Of a stretch of 64,000 bases of DNA, positions 45,069 through 52,685 are shown piece by piece (positions within the stretch are counted from its first letter, which is position 1; each line of letters starts with the position of its first letter). This stretch comes from Variovorax paradoxus (lineage in GTDB: Bacteria > Pseudomonadota > Gammaproteobacteria > Burkholderiales > Burkholderiaceae_C): assembly GCF_030815855.1 (NCBI RefSeq), contig NZ_JAUSXG010000001.1:1674001-1738000 (forward strand). The letters are read 5' to 3'. Below the pieces are notes generated by a model. It made no database searches. It saw only the letters and a program-made list of their open reading frames with translations, and had not been told where the DNA came from. The position numbers and the translations under genes are program-made.

Positions 45069-45503
45069 TCAGCGGTCGGTGTCGTCCGGGTCGATGGAAG
45101 CGCTCCAGCGGTTGTCCCAGTCGGCATGGCGCGCCGCGCCGTCGAGTTCGCGGCGGTCGCGCTTGGTCGGCCGACCTTGCTCGATGGCCAGTGCCGGCTC
45201 GCTGCCCATGCGGCGCTGTTCGCGCGCGGCGGCCTGCGCGGCGATGCTCTCTGGCGTTTCTTCGTAGAGCTGCTGTGCGATGGGAGCGGGACCGCGCTGG
45301 CCGCTCAGGCCGCGCACCGTGACTGTCCGTGTCAACGCACCGAGGCGGATGGCGACGGTATCGCCCGCCTTGACCTCGCGGGAGGCCTTGGCGACATCGC
45401 CGTTCACCTGCACCCGGTTCTTGCCGATTTCGTCCGCAGCCAGGGATCGCGTCTTGAAGAAGCGGGCGGCCCAAAGCCATTTGTCGATGCGCAGGCGATC
45501 CAT
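45069..45503 (-). CDS. hslR: S4-domain RNA-binding protein Hsp15
   Basis: A 144-residue heat-shock RNA-binding protein. The S4 domain covers the N-terminal half (LRIDKWLWAARFFKTRSLAA, GKNRVQVNGDVAKASREVKA), and the C-terminal tail is charged. Hsp15 in E. coli recognises free 50S subunits carrying nascent chains and helps recycle them. It starts 3 bases after the tctE stop, so it is likely transcribed with the tctD-tctE genes, though a functional link is not evident. Confidence 0.92.
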   Translation of the reverse strand: MDRLRIDKWLWAARFFKTRSLAADEIGKNRVQVNGDVAKASREVKAGDTVAIRLGALTRTVTVRGLSGQRGPAPIAQQLYEETPESIAAQAAAREQRRMGSEPALAIEQGRPTKRDRRELDGAARHADWDNRWSASIDPDDTDR

Positions 45504-45506
45504 AGT

Positions 45507-46928
45507 TCAGGAATTGTGGTGGTAGACGGGGAGCCGCACGACAGCGTCGAGCCCGACCCCCTGTGCGGAATTTTCCCGCACGCCGCGATTGTCGAGATCG
45601 ATGCGTCCGCCGAGCGCCAGCACGATCTCGCGGCAGATCGCGAGGCCCAGCCCGGAGCCGCTGCCCGTGTCGCCGGCAGAGAAGGGCGCGAACAGGCGCT
45701 GGCGCAATTCAGCCGAAATGCCGGGCCCCTCGTCGCGCACCGTCAAGACCGCCTCTTCGGCCGTGCGCTGGACCATCACCGACAGGGCGCCGCCGTGCGG
45801 GCTGTGCTTGATGGCGTTGTGCAGCAGGTTGCGCGTGAGCTCCTGCAGCATCCATTGGTGCGCACGCACCGTCACGGGCTGGTCCATCGCCAGTTCGAAG
45901 TCGAGCGCCTTGTCGGCGATCAGCGGAGACAGGTCCAGTGCAATCTGCCGCACCACTTCGCCGAGCTCGAGCGGCACTGATTCCGGCTGCTGGCGCAATT
46001 GCTCGACCTTGGCGAGCGACAGCATCTGGTTGGCAAGCGTCGTGGCGCGTTCCACGGTCTGGCTGATCTCGCTCAGCGCCTGATCGGGCGCTACGTCGCC
46101 ACGCCTCGCCGATTGCACCTGGGCCTTCAGCACCGCGAGCGGCGTGCGCAACTGGTGCGCACTGTCGCGCACGAAGCGCTTCTGGTGGTCGAGCAGGCGC
46201 TGCAGCCGGCCCATGACCTCGGTGGTGGCGTCGACCAACGGCCGCAGTTCGCGCGGCGCATCGGGCGCATCGATGGGAGAAAGATCGTCGGCCGCGCGCT
46301 TCTCGATGGCCTCGCCGAGCTCGCGTACCGGCCGCGTGGCGCGCTGCACCACGAACACCGTGACCAGCGCGATGACGCCCATCAGCAGCAGCTGGCGCCA
46401 CAGCATGTCGACGAGCAGCTTGCGCACCAGCGTTTCGCGCAGCTCGAGGGTTTCAGCCACCTGCACCACGGCCATGCCGCGGCCCTTGGCACTGGCGACG
46501 GGCTGCAGCAAGACCGCCACGCGCACCGGCTGGTCGCGAAAGCGCGCATCGTAGAAATCGACCAGCGCCGAATATGCGCCCCGGTCGGGAATGCGGCCGC
46601 GCCAGAACGGCAGTTCGGCAAAGCCCGAGACCATTTCACCGTCGAGCGCGGAGACGCGGTAGAAAAGCCGGCTGCGGTTGTCGGCCTCGAAGGCCTCGAG
46701 CGCGGAATAGGGCACGATGGCACGCAACCGCGCTCCTTCGTCATAGCCTTCCACGTCGAGCTGCTCGCCGATGGTCTTGGCCGACGCGAGCAGGGTGCGG
46801 TCGTAGGCCGTGGTGGCCGCGGCCAGGCTCTGCCGGTACAGGCTCACGCTGTTGATCACGATGAACAGCGCCACCGGCGCGAGAATGCCGAACAGCAGCC
46901 TCGCGCGCAGCGACAGGGCCTTCTTCAT
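45507..46928 (-). CDS. tctE: Sensor histidine kinase, TctE-like
   Basis: A 473-residue membrane histidine kinase. The first membrane helix is LLFGILAPVALFIVINSVSL, a periplasmic sensor region of about 130 residues follows, then a second helix (LLLMGVIALVTVFVVQRATR), a HAMP-like segment, the phospho-acceptor motif FVRDSAHQLRTPLAVLKAQV (His258) and the ATPase motifs NLLHNAIKHSP, VRDEGPGI and GSGSGLGLAICREI. It overlaps the response regulator by 4 bases and diverges from tctCBA, so it probably senses a carboxylate and activates the transporter. The ligand is unknown. Confidence 0.92.
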   Translation of the reverse strand: MKKALSLRARLLFGILAPVALFIVINSVSLYRQSLAAATTAYDRTLLASAKTIGEQLDVEGYDEGARLRAIVPYSALEAFEADNRSRLFYRVSALDGEMVSGFAELPFWRGRIPDRGAYSALVDFYDARFRDQPVRVAVLLQPVASAKGRGMAVVQVAETLELRETLVRKLLVDMLWRQLLLMGVIALVTVFVVQRATRPVRELGEAIEKRAADDLSPIDAPDAPRELRPLVDATTEVMGRLQRLLDHQKRFVRDSAHQLRTPLAVLKAQVQSARRGDVAPDQALSEISQTVERATTLANQMLSLAKVEQLRQQPESVPLELGEVVRQIALDLSPLIADKALDFELAMDQPVTVRAHQWMLQELTRNLLHNAIKHSPHGGALSVMVQRTAEEAVLTVRDEGPGISAELRQRLFAPFSAGDTGSGSGLGLAICREIVLALGGRIDLDNRGVRENSAQGVGLDAVVRLPVYHHNS

Positions 46929-47605
46929 GGCTCCGCGCGCAAAAGATAGCCCAGGCCCCGCAGCGTCATCAGCGCGGCGCCGGTGCCCGCCAGCTTCTTG
47001 CGAAGGCGATACACGACCACTTCCACGGCTTCGTACTGAACATCGGTTTCGCCCGGAAACACCAGTTCGAAGAGCCGTTCCTTGCTCACCGCGTGGCCCG
47101 GCTTCATCATCAGCGCCTTGAGCAGCGCCAGCTCGCGCGGCGTGAGTTCTAGGATGCCGCCGCGGTGGTAGACCGCGCCGCTTTCCGGTTCGAAGCGCAG
47201 TCCGCCCACCTCCTGGGGGTTCAGGCCCACATCGGGGCCGGCGTTCTGGTGGCGCCGGCGCAACGCCCGGATGCGTGCCTCGAGTTCGTCGAGGTCGAAG
47301 GGCTTGGGCAGGTAGTCGTCGGCCCCGGCATTCAGGCCCATGATGCGGTCGCCCACCGTGCCGCGGGCGGTGAGCAGCAGCACGGGCGTGCGCAGCCCGG
47401 CGGCCCGCGCCTGGGCCAGCACCTGCAGGCCGTCGAGGTTCGGCAGGCTCAGGTCGAGCGCCACCACGTCGGGCTCCAGCTGGCGCCACTGCTCGACGGC
47501 CAGGGCGCCGTCGCCGCAGATGCGCACGTCGATCTTGTTGCGGGCGAGGGCGCGCTGCAGGGTGACCTGCATCGAGGGATCGTCTTCGACCAGCAGCAGC
47601 TTCAT
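46925..47605 (-). CDS. tctD: Response regulator, TctD-like (OmpR family)
   Basis: A 226-residue OmpR/PhoB-type regulator. The receiver domain starts MKLLLVEDDPSMQ, with the phosphorylated Asp51 in ALDLSLPNLDG and Lys in LPKPFDLDELEA. The winged-helix DNA-binding domain is at the C terminus (LELTPRELALLKALMMKPGH, VVVYRLRKKLAGTGAALMTL). The start ATG at 47605 fits; upstream in-frame residues lie in the promoter. It faces tctC across 126 bases, the standard arrangement for control of tripartite tricarboxylate transporters. Confidence 0.93.
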   Translation of the reverse strand: MKLLLVEDDPSMQVTLQRALARNKIDVRICGDGALAVEQWRQLEPDVVALDLSLPNLDGLQVLAQARAAGLRTPVLLLTARGTVGDRIMGLNAGADDYLPKPFDLDELEARIRALRRRHQNAGPDVGLNPQEVGGLRFEPESGAVYHRGGILELTPRELALLKALMMKPGHAVSKERLFELVFPGETDVQYEAVEVVVYRLRKKLAGTGAALMTLRGLGYLLRAEP

Positions 47606-47731
47606 GGGGTGAGGTGGGGAATGGTACTTCGGTGTTTTCCCCAGTCCGGTGGACAGCCAACTGACAGCGGGGCGGCGCATGATAGCGGCTCAGGTCCAAG
47701 TCAGGTTTTCTTTAGTTCTCAGGAGACAACG

Positions 47732-48691
47732 ATGCGTCGCGACACCTTTTTGAAGTCATTGGCCGCGCTGGCCGCCGCCGGAGCCCTGCCGTTGTCGGCG
47801 CGCGCCGCAGCCAACGTCAAGATGATGATTCCAGCCAACCCGGGCGGTGGCTGGGACACCACGGGCCGCGCGCTGGGCAAGGCACTGACCGAAGCCAAGC
47901 TGGCCGACACGGTCACCTATGACAACAAGGGCGGCGCCGCGGGCGCATTGGGCCTGGCCCAGTTCGTGAACGGCTCCAAGGGCGATCCGAACGCGCTCAT
48001 GGTGATGGGCTCCGTCATGCTCGGCGGCATCATCACCGGCAAGCCGCCGGTCAATCTGTCGCAAGCCACGCCGCTGGTCCGCACGACGACCGAATACAAC
48101 GTGTTCGTGCTGCCGGCCAACTCGCCGCTCAAGACCATGAAGGATGTGGTCGACCAGCTCAAGAAAGACCCGGGCAGTGTCAAGTGGGGCGGCGGTTCGC
48201 GCGGCTCCACCGAGCACATCGCCGCGGCCATGATCGCGCAGAAGGTCGGCGCCGATCCATCGAAGATCAACTACGTGGCCTTCCGGGGAGGCGGCGAAGC
48301 CACTGCCGCCGTGCTGGGCGGCAACGTCACCGTCGGCGGCAGCGGCTACAGCGAATTTGCCGAATACATCGCCGCCGGCAAGATGAGGGCCATCGCCGTT
48401 ACGTCCGCGCAGCGCCTGCCGGGCATCAACGTGCCCACGCTCAAGGAGCAGGGCATCGACGTCGAAATCGGCAACTGGCGCGGCGTGTACGGCGCGCCCG
48501 GCATCACCGCCGAACAGCGCAAGGCGCTGACCGACATGGTGCTGGCGGCGCTCAAGAGCCCGTCGTGGGCCGAGTCGCTCAAGAAGAACGACTGGACGCC
48601 GGCCGTTCTTTCGGGCGAGGCCTTTGCCAAGTTCGTCGACGACGACTTCGCGAGCCTGCGCGCCATCATGGCCAAGTCCGGAATGATCTGA
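47732..48691 (+). CDS. tctC: Tripartite tricarboxylate transporter substrate-binding protein (Bug family)
   Basis: A 319-residue periplasmic binding protein of the TctC/Bug family. The signal sequence RRDTFLKSLAALAAAGALPL ends near ARAAA. The mature part shows the family pattern MMIPANPGGGWDTTGRALGK, NKGGAAGALGLAQFVNG and GGSRGSTEHIAAAMIAQKVG. It captures a carboxylate for the TctA/TctB membrane unit. A ribosome site AGGAG precedes ATG 47732. Two strong hairpins lie between tctC and tctB, which would allow more of this protein to be made than of the membrane parts. The ligand is not deducible. Confidence 0.94.
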   Translation: MRRDTFLKSLAALAAAGALPLSARAAANVKMMIPANPGGGWDTTGRALGKALTEAKLADTVTYDNKGGAAGALGLAQFVNGSKGDPNALMVMGSVMLGGIITGKPPVNLSQATPLVRTTTEYNVFVLPANSPLKTMKDVVDQLKKDPGSVKWGGGSRGSTEHIAAAMIAQKVGADPSKINYVAFRGGGEATAAVLGGNVTVGGSGYSEFAEYIAAGKMRAIAVTSAQRLPGINVPTLKEQGIDVEIGNWRGVYGAPGITAEQRKALTDMVLAALKSPSWAESLKKNDWTPAVLSGEAFAKFVDDDFASLRAIMAKSGMI

Positions 48692-48707
48692 ATTTGGCTC
48701 GCCCCCA

Positions 48708-48787
48708 GCGGCCCGGCAACACCGGGCCGCGGTGTTTCTGGAAGCGGCGGGGGCTCTTTCGAACCATTGGGGCCTTTGACGGGCCCC
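48708..48787 (+). promoter_or_regulatory. Two hairpins between tctC and tctB
   Basis: GCGGCCCGG at 48708-48716 pairs perfectly with CCGGGCCGC at 48722-48730; a second stem GGGGCC (48769-48774) pairs with GGCCCC (48782-48787). Neither has a long T-run. Such hairpins after binding-protein genes usually stabilise the upstream mRNA or weaken read-through. Confidence 0.65.
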
Positions 48788-48816
48788 GTTCCATTCCCTG
48801 ACTGCGGGAGCAAAAA

Positions 48817-49353
48817 ATGACAACTCCAGAATCCTCGGTCTCGCCGCAATCTGCGGCCACCTGGCCGCAAACCCTGGTCGGCGCCGGTGTGCTGCTGACC
48901 GGCCTGGCGCTGGCTTTCGGCGCCATCGGCATTTCTTCCGAAGCAGGTTATGGCGGCGTCGGCCCCAACTTCCTGCCTTGGCTGGTGTCGGGTGTGCTCA
49001 CCTTGTGCGGCGGCTGGATTCTCTGGGAAGCACGTACGGGCGGCTTTCGCGAGCTTGATGCACCGACGGGCGCGGAGCACGCGTACTGGCCCGGCTTCGT
49101 CTGGGTATCGGCCGGCCTGCTGCTCAACGCGGCGCTCATCACGCAACTCGGCTTCATCCTGAGCTGCACGCTGTGCTACGTGCTCGCCGTGCAGGGCCTG
49201 CGCCGTGCAAGCGGCCAGCCTTCGGCCAACTCGCCGCGCACCTGGGCCATCGATCTGCTGACGGGCGGGCTCATTTCCGCGCCCGTGTTCTGGATGTTCA
49301 CCAAGTTCCTGGCCATCAACCTGCCGGGCCTCACGACCACGGGGTGGCTCTGA
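48817..49353 (+). CDS. tctB: Tripartite tricarboxylate transporter small membrane protein TctB
   Basis: A 178-residue membrane protein with about four hydrophobic segments (TLVGAGVLLTGLALAFGAIG, FLPWLVSGVLTLCGGWILW, VSAGLLLNAALITQLGFILS, GGLISAPVFWMFTKFLAI), as in the TctB (DUF1468) family. It is the small subunit that pairs with TctA for sodium-driven uptake. GGGAG lies about ten bases before the ATG. It starts 125 bases after tctC and ends 1 base before tctA, so the two membrane genes are tightly linked. Confidence 0.93.
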   Translation: MTTPESSVSPQSAATWPQTLVGAGVLLTGLALAFGAIGISSEAGYGGVGPNFLPWLVSGVLTLCGGWILWEARTGGFRELDAPTGAEHAYWPGFVWVSAGLLLNAALITQLGFILSCTLCYVLAVQGLRRASGQPSANSPRTWAIDLLTGGLISAPVFWMFTKFLAINLPGLTTTGWL

Positions 49354-49354
49354 C

Positions 49355-50869
49355 ATGGAAATCTTCAACGCACTCATGACGGGTTTCGCCGCGGCGATCA
49401 CCCCTGCCAATCTTCTCTGGTGCCTGGTGGGCTGTGCATTGGGCACGGCCGTCGGCGTGCTGCCCGGCATCGGCCCTGCCGTGGCGGTGGCCATGCTGCT
49501 GCCGATTACCGGCAAGGTCGATATCACGGCCTCGATGATCTTCTTCTCGGGCATCTACTACGGTGCCATGTACGGCGGCTCGACCACGTCGATCCTGCTC
49601 AACACGCCGGGCGAAACGGCGAGCATGGTCACGGCGATGGAAGGCAACAAGATGGCCAAGAGCGGCAGGGCTGGCGCTGCGCTCGCCACCGCCGCCATCG
49701 GCTCTTTCGTGGCGGGCACCATCGCCACGGTCATCGTCACGCTGTTCGCGCCCTTCGTGGCCGAGTTCGCGGTCAAGCTCGGGCCGCCCGAGTACTTCCT
49801 GTTGATGCTGCTGGCGTTCACCACCGTGAGCGCGGTGCTCGGCAAGAGCACGCTGCGCGGCATGACGGCGCTGTTCATCGGCCTTGCGGCCGGCTGCGTC
49901 GGGCTCGACCAGATCTCGGGCCAGGGCCGCTACACCGGCGGCGTTCCCGAGCTGCTCGACGGCATCGAGATCGTGCTGGTGGCGGTGGGCCTGTTCGCGG
50001 TGGCTGAAGTGCTGTACGCCGTGCTCTATGAAGGCAAAGTGGTCGAAGCACAGAACACGCTGACCCGCGTGCACATGACGGCGCGCGACTGGAAGCGCTC
50101 GATTCCGGCGTGGCTGCGCGGCACGGCCATTGGCACGCCGTTCGGCTGCATCCCGGCCGGCGGCACCGAGATTCCGACCTTCCTGAGCTATGCGACGGAA
50201 AAGAAACTGGCCAAGGACGCGGACGCCAAGGCCGAGTTCGGCACCAAGGGCGCCATCGAAGGGGTGGCCGGTCCGGAAGCCGCCAACAACGCGACCGTGA
50301 CCGCGGCGCTGATTCCGCTGTTGACGCTGGGCATTCCCACGTCGAACACCACGGCCATTTTGCTGGGTGCGTTCCAGAACTACGGCATTCAGCCGGGCCC
50401 GCAACTCTTCACCACATCGGCCGCGCTGGTGTGGGCACTGATCGCCTCGCTCTACATCGGCAACGTGATGCTGCTGGTGCTGAACCTGCCGATGGTGGGC
50501 CTGTGGGTCAAGCTGCTGAAGATTCCGAAGCCGCAGCTCTATGCGGGCATCTTGATCTTCGCGACGGTGGGTGCCTACGGCATGCGCCAAAGCGCGTTCG
50601 ACCTGTTCCTGCTCTATGGCATCGGCCTGCTCGGCGTGGTGATGCGGCGCTTCGACTTTCCGACCGCGCCTGTGGTGGTGGGGATGATTCTTGGGCCGCT
50701 TGCGGAAGCGCAGTTGCGCAATGCCATGTCGATCGGCGAAGGGAGCGCTTCGGTGTTCTTCCAGCGGCCGATGTCGATCACGCTGGTGGTCATCATCGTG
50801 GCTGTGCTGGTGTTGCCGCGGGTTGCGAAGCGGATGAGTGATCGGAAGTTGGCTCGGCTAGCGGCCTGA
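49355..50869 (+). CDS. tctA: Tripartite tricarboxylate transporter large membrane protein TctA
   Basis: A 504-residue polytopic permease of the TctA family. Conserved segments are [40 protein letters not shown] with [15 protein letters not shown], and [20 protein letters not shown] with [17 protein letters not shown]. These glycine-rich repeats form the two halves of the transport core. It is the last gene of tctCBA. A copy of the ~155 bp dispersed repeat begins directly after its stop. Confidence 0.95.
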   Translation: MEIFNALMTGFAAAITPANLLWCLVGCALGTAVGVLPGIGPAVAVAMLLPITGKVDITASMIFFSGIYYGAMYGGSTTSILLNTPGETASMVTAMEGNKMAKSGRAGAALATAAIGSFVAGTIATVIVTLFAPFVAEFAVKLGPPEYFLLMLLAFTTVSAVLGKSTLRGMTALFIGLAAGCVGLDQISGQGRYTGGVPELLDGIEIVLVAVGLFAVAEVLYAVLYEGKVVEAQNTLTRVHMTARDWKRSIPAWLRGTAIGTPFGCIPAGGTEIPTFLSYATEKKLAKDADAKAEFGTKGAIEGVAGPEAANNATVTAALIPLLTLGIPTSNTTAILLGAFQNYGIQPGPQLFTTSAALVWALIASLYIGNVMLLVLNLPMVGLWVKLLKIPKPQLYAGILIFATVGAYGMRQSAFDLFLLYGIGLLGVVMRRFDFPTAPVVVGMILGPLAEAQLRNAMSIGEGSASVFFQRPMSITLVVIIVAVLVLPRVAKRMSDRKLARLAA

Positions 50870-51051
50870 CTCTTTGACTGGTTTGTTTTTCGGGGCCGGG
50901 TCTCGCCCCGGCGGGCGACTCACTTTCTTTTGCTTCGCCAAAAGAAAGTAAGCAAAGAAAAGGCGACCCCACTGTCTGCGACCCCTGCGCTGCGCTACGG
51001 GGCAACCTGCGGTGCTCGGGTTTCGCGGGGTCTCGCAGAACTCGCTTCGCT
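50870..51051 (+). repeat. Left copy of an inverted dispersed repeat behind tctA
   Basis: From about 50894 to 51051 the sequence matches, in inverted orientation and by eye at high identity, 52493-52645. It contains the hairpin ACTTTCTTTTG / CAAAAGAAAGT (50931-50958) around CTTCGC. Both copies are preceded by CTCTTTGAC just behind a stop codon, so they may act as 3' ends for tctA and for the convergent RND permease gene. I associate this sequence type with Variovorax-like genomes. Confidence 0.85.
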
Positions 51052-51306
51052 CAAACAGCTGCGAGCCCTGATCCGCGAAACCCTGCGCTCCTCGGCGCAT
51101 ACAGAGGGGCTTGGAAACCGAACGGGCCTTTGCTTCGCTCGGCCACCAAGCCACCGCGGCGCTGCGCGCCGCGGTGGTTGGTATTGAGTTGGGCTGTTGG
51201 CTGTTGGCTGTTGGGGCCGAGCGAAGCGAAGGCCGCCCGCTCCCACCCCTTCTGTATGCGCCGAGGAGCGCAGATGGAGGCGGGATCAGGGCCGCAGCTG
51301 TTTGAG
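51050..51306. repeat. Large nested palindrome beside the IS110 gene
   Basis: Arm 51050-51144 and arm 51215-51306 are imperfect reverse complements: both hold CTCAAACAGCTGCG, GCGCTCCTCGGCGCATACAG and GCTTCGCTCGGCC. The centre holds a further perfect stem CCACCGCGGCG / CGCCGCGGTGG around CTGCG, plus three copies of GGCTGTT (about 51192-51213). No gene is seen. The right arm ends 3 bases before the IS110 stop codon. Confidence 0.85.
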
Positions 51307-52440
51307 GTTCTATGTTTTTTGCAAGTCATTCTTCGGCATCAACCGGGCCGGATCGAACGACTGCGTACCTTTCCAAACAGCAAACGCCACGCGCAGCAGC
51401 TTGCGCCCGAGAATGATGAAGGCCGCAGTGGTTGCAAAGCCCTTGGCCCGAATGGCCTCATACAACGGCCTGAGCGCCTTGCTACGACTTGCAGCAAAGC
51501 CCACCAGATAGATCTGTCGGCGCAACAGCGACGGCCCCTTTTTGCTCAAGCGACGTCGCCCATGCCGGGCACCCGAATCGTTGGGTCTTGGATCGAGTCC
51601 GCAATAGGCCACCAAGGCATCGGTATTGCCGAAGTTGAAGCGACTGAACAGCGTCGCCAGCAACACCGAGGTCTGCGGTCCTACACCGGTGATCGTGAGC
51701 AATCTCTGGCAGCCAGCGGACAGCCGCGGATCGCTGGTAACCAACTCCTGCATCCTGCTATCCATTGCCTTCAGAAGGGTATCGAAGGCCCTTTGCAACT
51801 CGCCGGTGTCGATATCGCTGGCGTCCACACCCGTCACGATCTGCTTGAAGGCCGAGCGCTGCGCCGCCAATTGCGCTCGGCGCGTGAGCAGATCTTGCAG
51901 TCGTTGCTGCACTGCGCTGGCCGGCTGCCAGGGATGCAGATGACCGTGGTGTTCCGCCAGATAGCGAGCGATGAGCTGGGCGTCAACGCCATCTGTCTTG
52001 GCCCGCATTCCCAAGGCTTGAGCGTAGAAGTGCACGTCGCGTGCATTGAGCACGAACACCTTCAGGCCAGCCTGGCTTGCAAGGTGCGCCAACAGACCGT
52101 GGTACCGCCCGGTGGATTCCATGGCGACCAGGGCATGGGGCGGCACTTCCCGCAGCCAATCGGCAATGCCCGCGGCATTGTTGACCACGCTGCGAGGCCG
52201 GTGCCCAGACCCCAGAGAAATGACCAATTCGGCCTTGGAAACATCCACGCCGATAAACAGGGTTGGCTCTTGCATGACGACACCTCCGGTTGGACAATTT
52301 GCCAAGCTGGGGTGCAGCCCACCGACGACGTTTGCTTGCGTCTAGATCGGCGGTCGCCCCGTCCAAAAACGGAGCTCCGCTCAGTTCCTAATCGACGTTG
52401 GAAGGTGGGGCGGGAGAAATCTCAAAACCGTCGGTCCGCT
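51307..52440 (-). mobile_element. IS110-family insertion element (ends approximate)
   Basis: The element comprises one recombinase gene and a non-coding stretch on its 5' side. The left boundary is set where the palindrome arm ends (51306); the right boundary lies somewhere between the gene start and the right-hand repeat copy at 52493. No terminal inverted repeats are obvious, as is usual for the IS110 group. Size would be about 1.1-1.2 kb. Confidence 0.6.
51310..52275 (-). CDS. IS110-family transposase (DEDD/serine recombinase)
   Basis: A 321-residue IS110-group recombinase, apparently intact. The RuvC-like DEDD domain has FIGVDVSK (Asp11), VAMESTGRYHG (Glu53) and RAKTDGVDAQLIARY (Asp95 and Asp98). 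The C-terminal Tnp domain has LTITGVGPQTSVLL and YCGLDPRPNDSGARHGRRRL, with Ser234 as the likely nucleophile, then SKKGPSLLRRQIYLVG. These residues correspond in order to the catalytic set of characterised IS110 enzymes. Start ATG 52275 has GGAGG upstream; ten more in-frame residues exist. IS110 enzymes are guided by a bridge RNA made from the element end. Confidence 0.95.
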   Translation of the reverse strand: MQEPTLFIGVDVSKAELVISLGSGHRPRSVVNNAAGIADWLREVPPHALVAMESTGRYHGLLAHLASQAGLKVFVLNARDVHFYAQALGMRAKTDGVDAQLIARYLAEHHGHLHPWQPASAVQQRLQDLLTRRAQLAAQRSAFKQIVTGVDASDIDTGELQRAFDTLLKAMDSRMQELVTSDPRLSAGCQRLLTITGVGPQTSVLLATLFSRFNFGNTDALVAYCGLDPRPNDSGARHGRRRLSKKGPSLLRRQIYLVGFAASRSKALRPLYEAIRAKGFATTAAFIILGRKLLRVAFAVWKGTQSFDPARLMPKNDLQKT

Positions 52441-52490
52441 GCCGCGGCCGAATGCGCAACGAGTCCCTCCACCCCAGCGCCTCAACCATA
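52276..52490 (-). ncRNA. Candidate bridge RNA region of the IS110 element
   Basis: The non-coding DNA on the 5' side of the recombinase is where IS110-group elements encode the bridge RNA that pairs with target and donor DNA. Read on the minus strand, it can fold CCGCCGA (52353-52347) with UCGGUGG (52325-52319), enclosing an internal loop UCUA, a stem GACG/CGUC and the loop CAAGCAAA. A second hairpin GCUG-CACC-CAGC follows, and CGGAGCUCCG is a palindrome upstream. This stem with internal loop has bridge RNA character. Boundaries and guide loops are not proven. Confidence 0.4.
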
Positions 52491-52492
52491 CA

Positions 52493-52679
52493 AGCGAAGC
52501 GAGTTCTGCGGACCCCCGCCGGAATCGAGCACCGCAGGTTGCCCGTAGCGCAGCGGAGGGACGCAGACAGTAGGGTCGCCTTTCTTTGCTTATTTTCTTT
52601 GGCGAAGCAAAGAAAGTGAGTCGCCCGCCGGGGCGAGACCCGGCCTCCGGAAGCAAACGCCGCGCAGCGTCAAAGAGAG
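52493..52679 (-). repeat. Right copy of the inverted dispersed repeat behind the RND permease gene
   Basis: Reverse complement of 50894-51051 with a few substitutions and small gaps, including the hairpin TTTCTTTG / CAAAGAAA and the same CTCTTTGAC beside the stop codon of the RND gene. After CTCGCTTCGCT the two copies diverge, one entering the nested palindrome, the other the IS110 5' side. Confidence 0.85.
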
Positions 52680-52685
52680 CCCGAG

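Noticed and set aside
51130..52548. Plus-strand frame of 470 codons across the IS110 gene
   Set aside because: It is antisense to the recombinase with all catalytic motifs and runs through repeat DNA.
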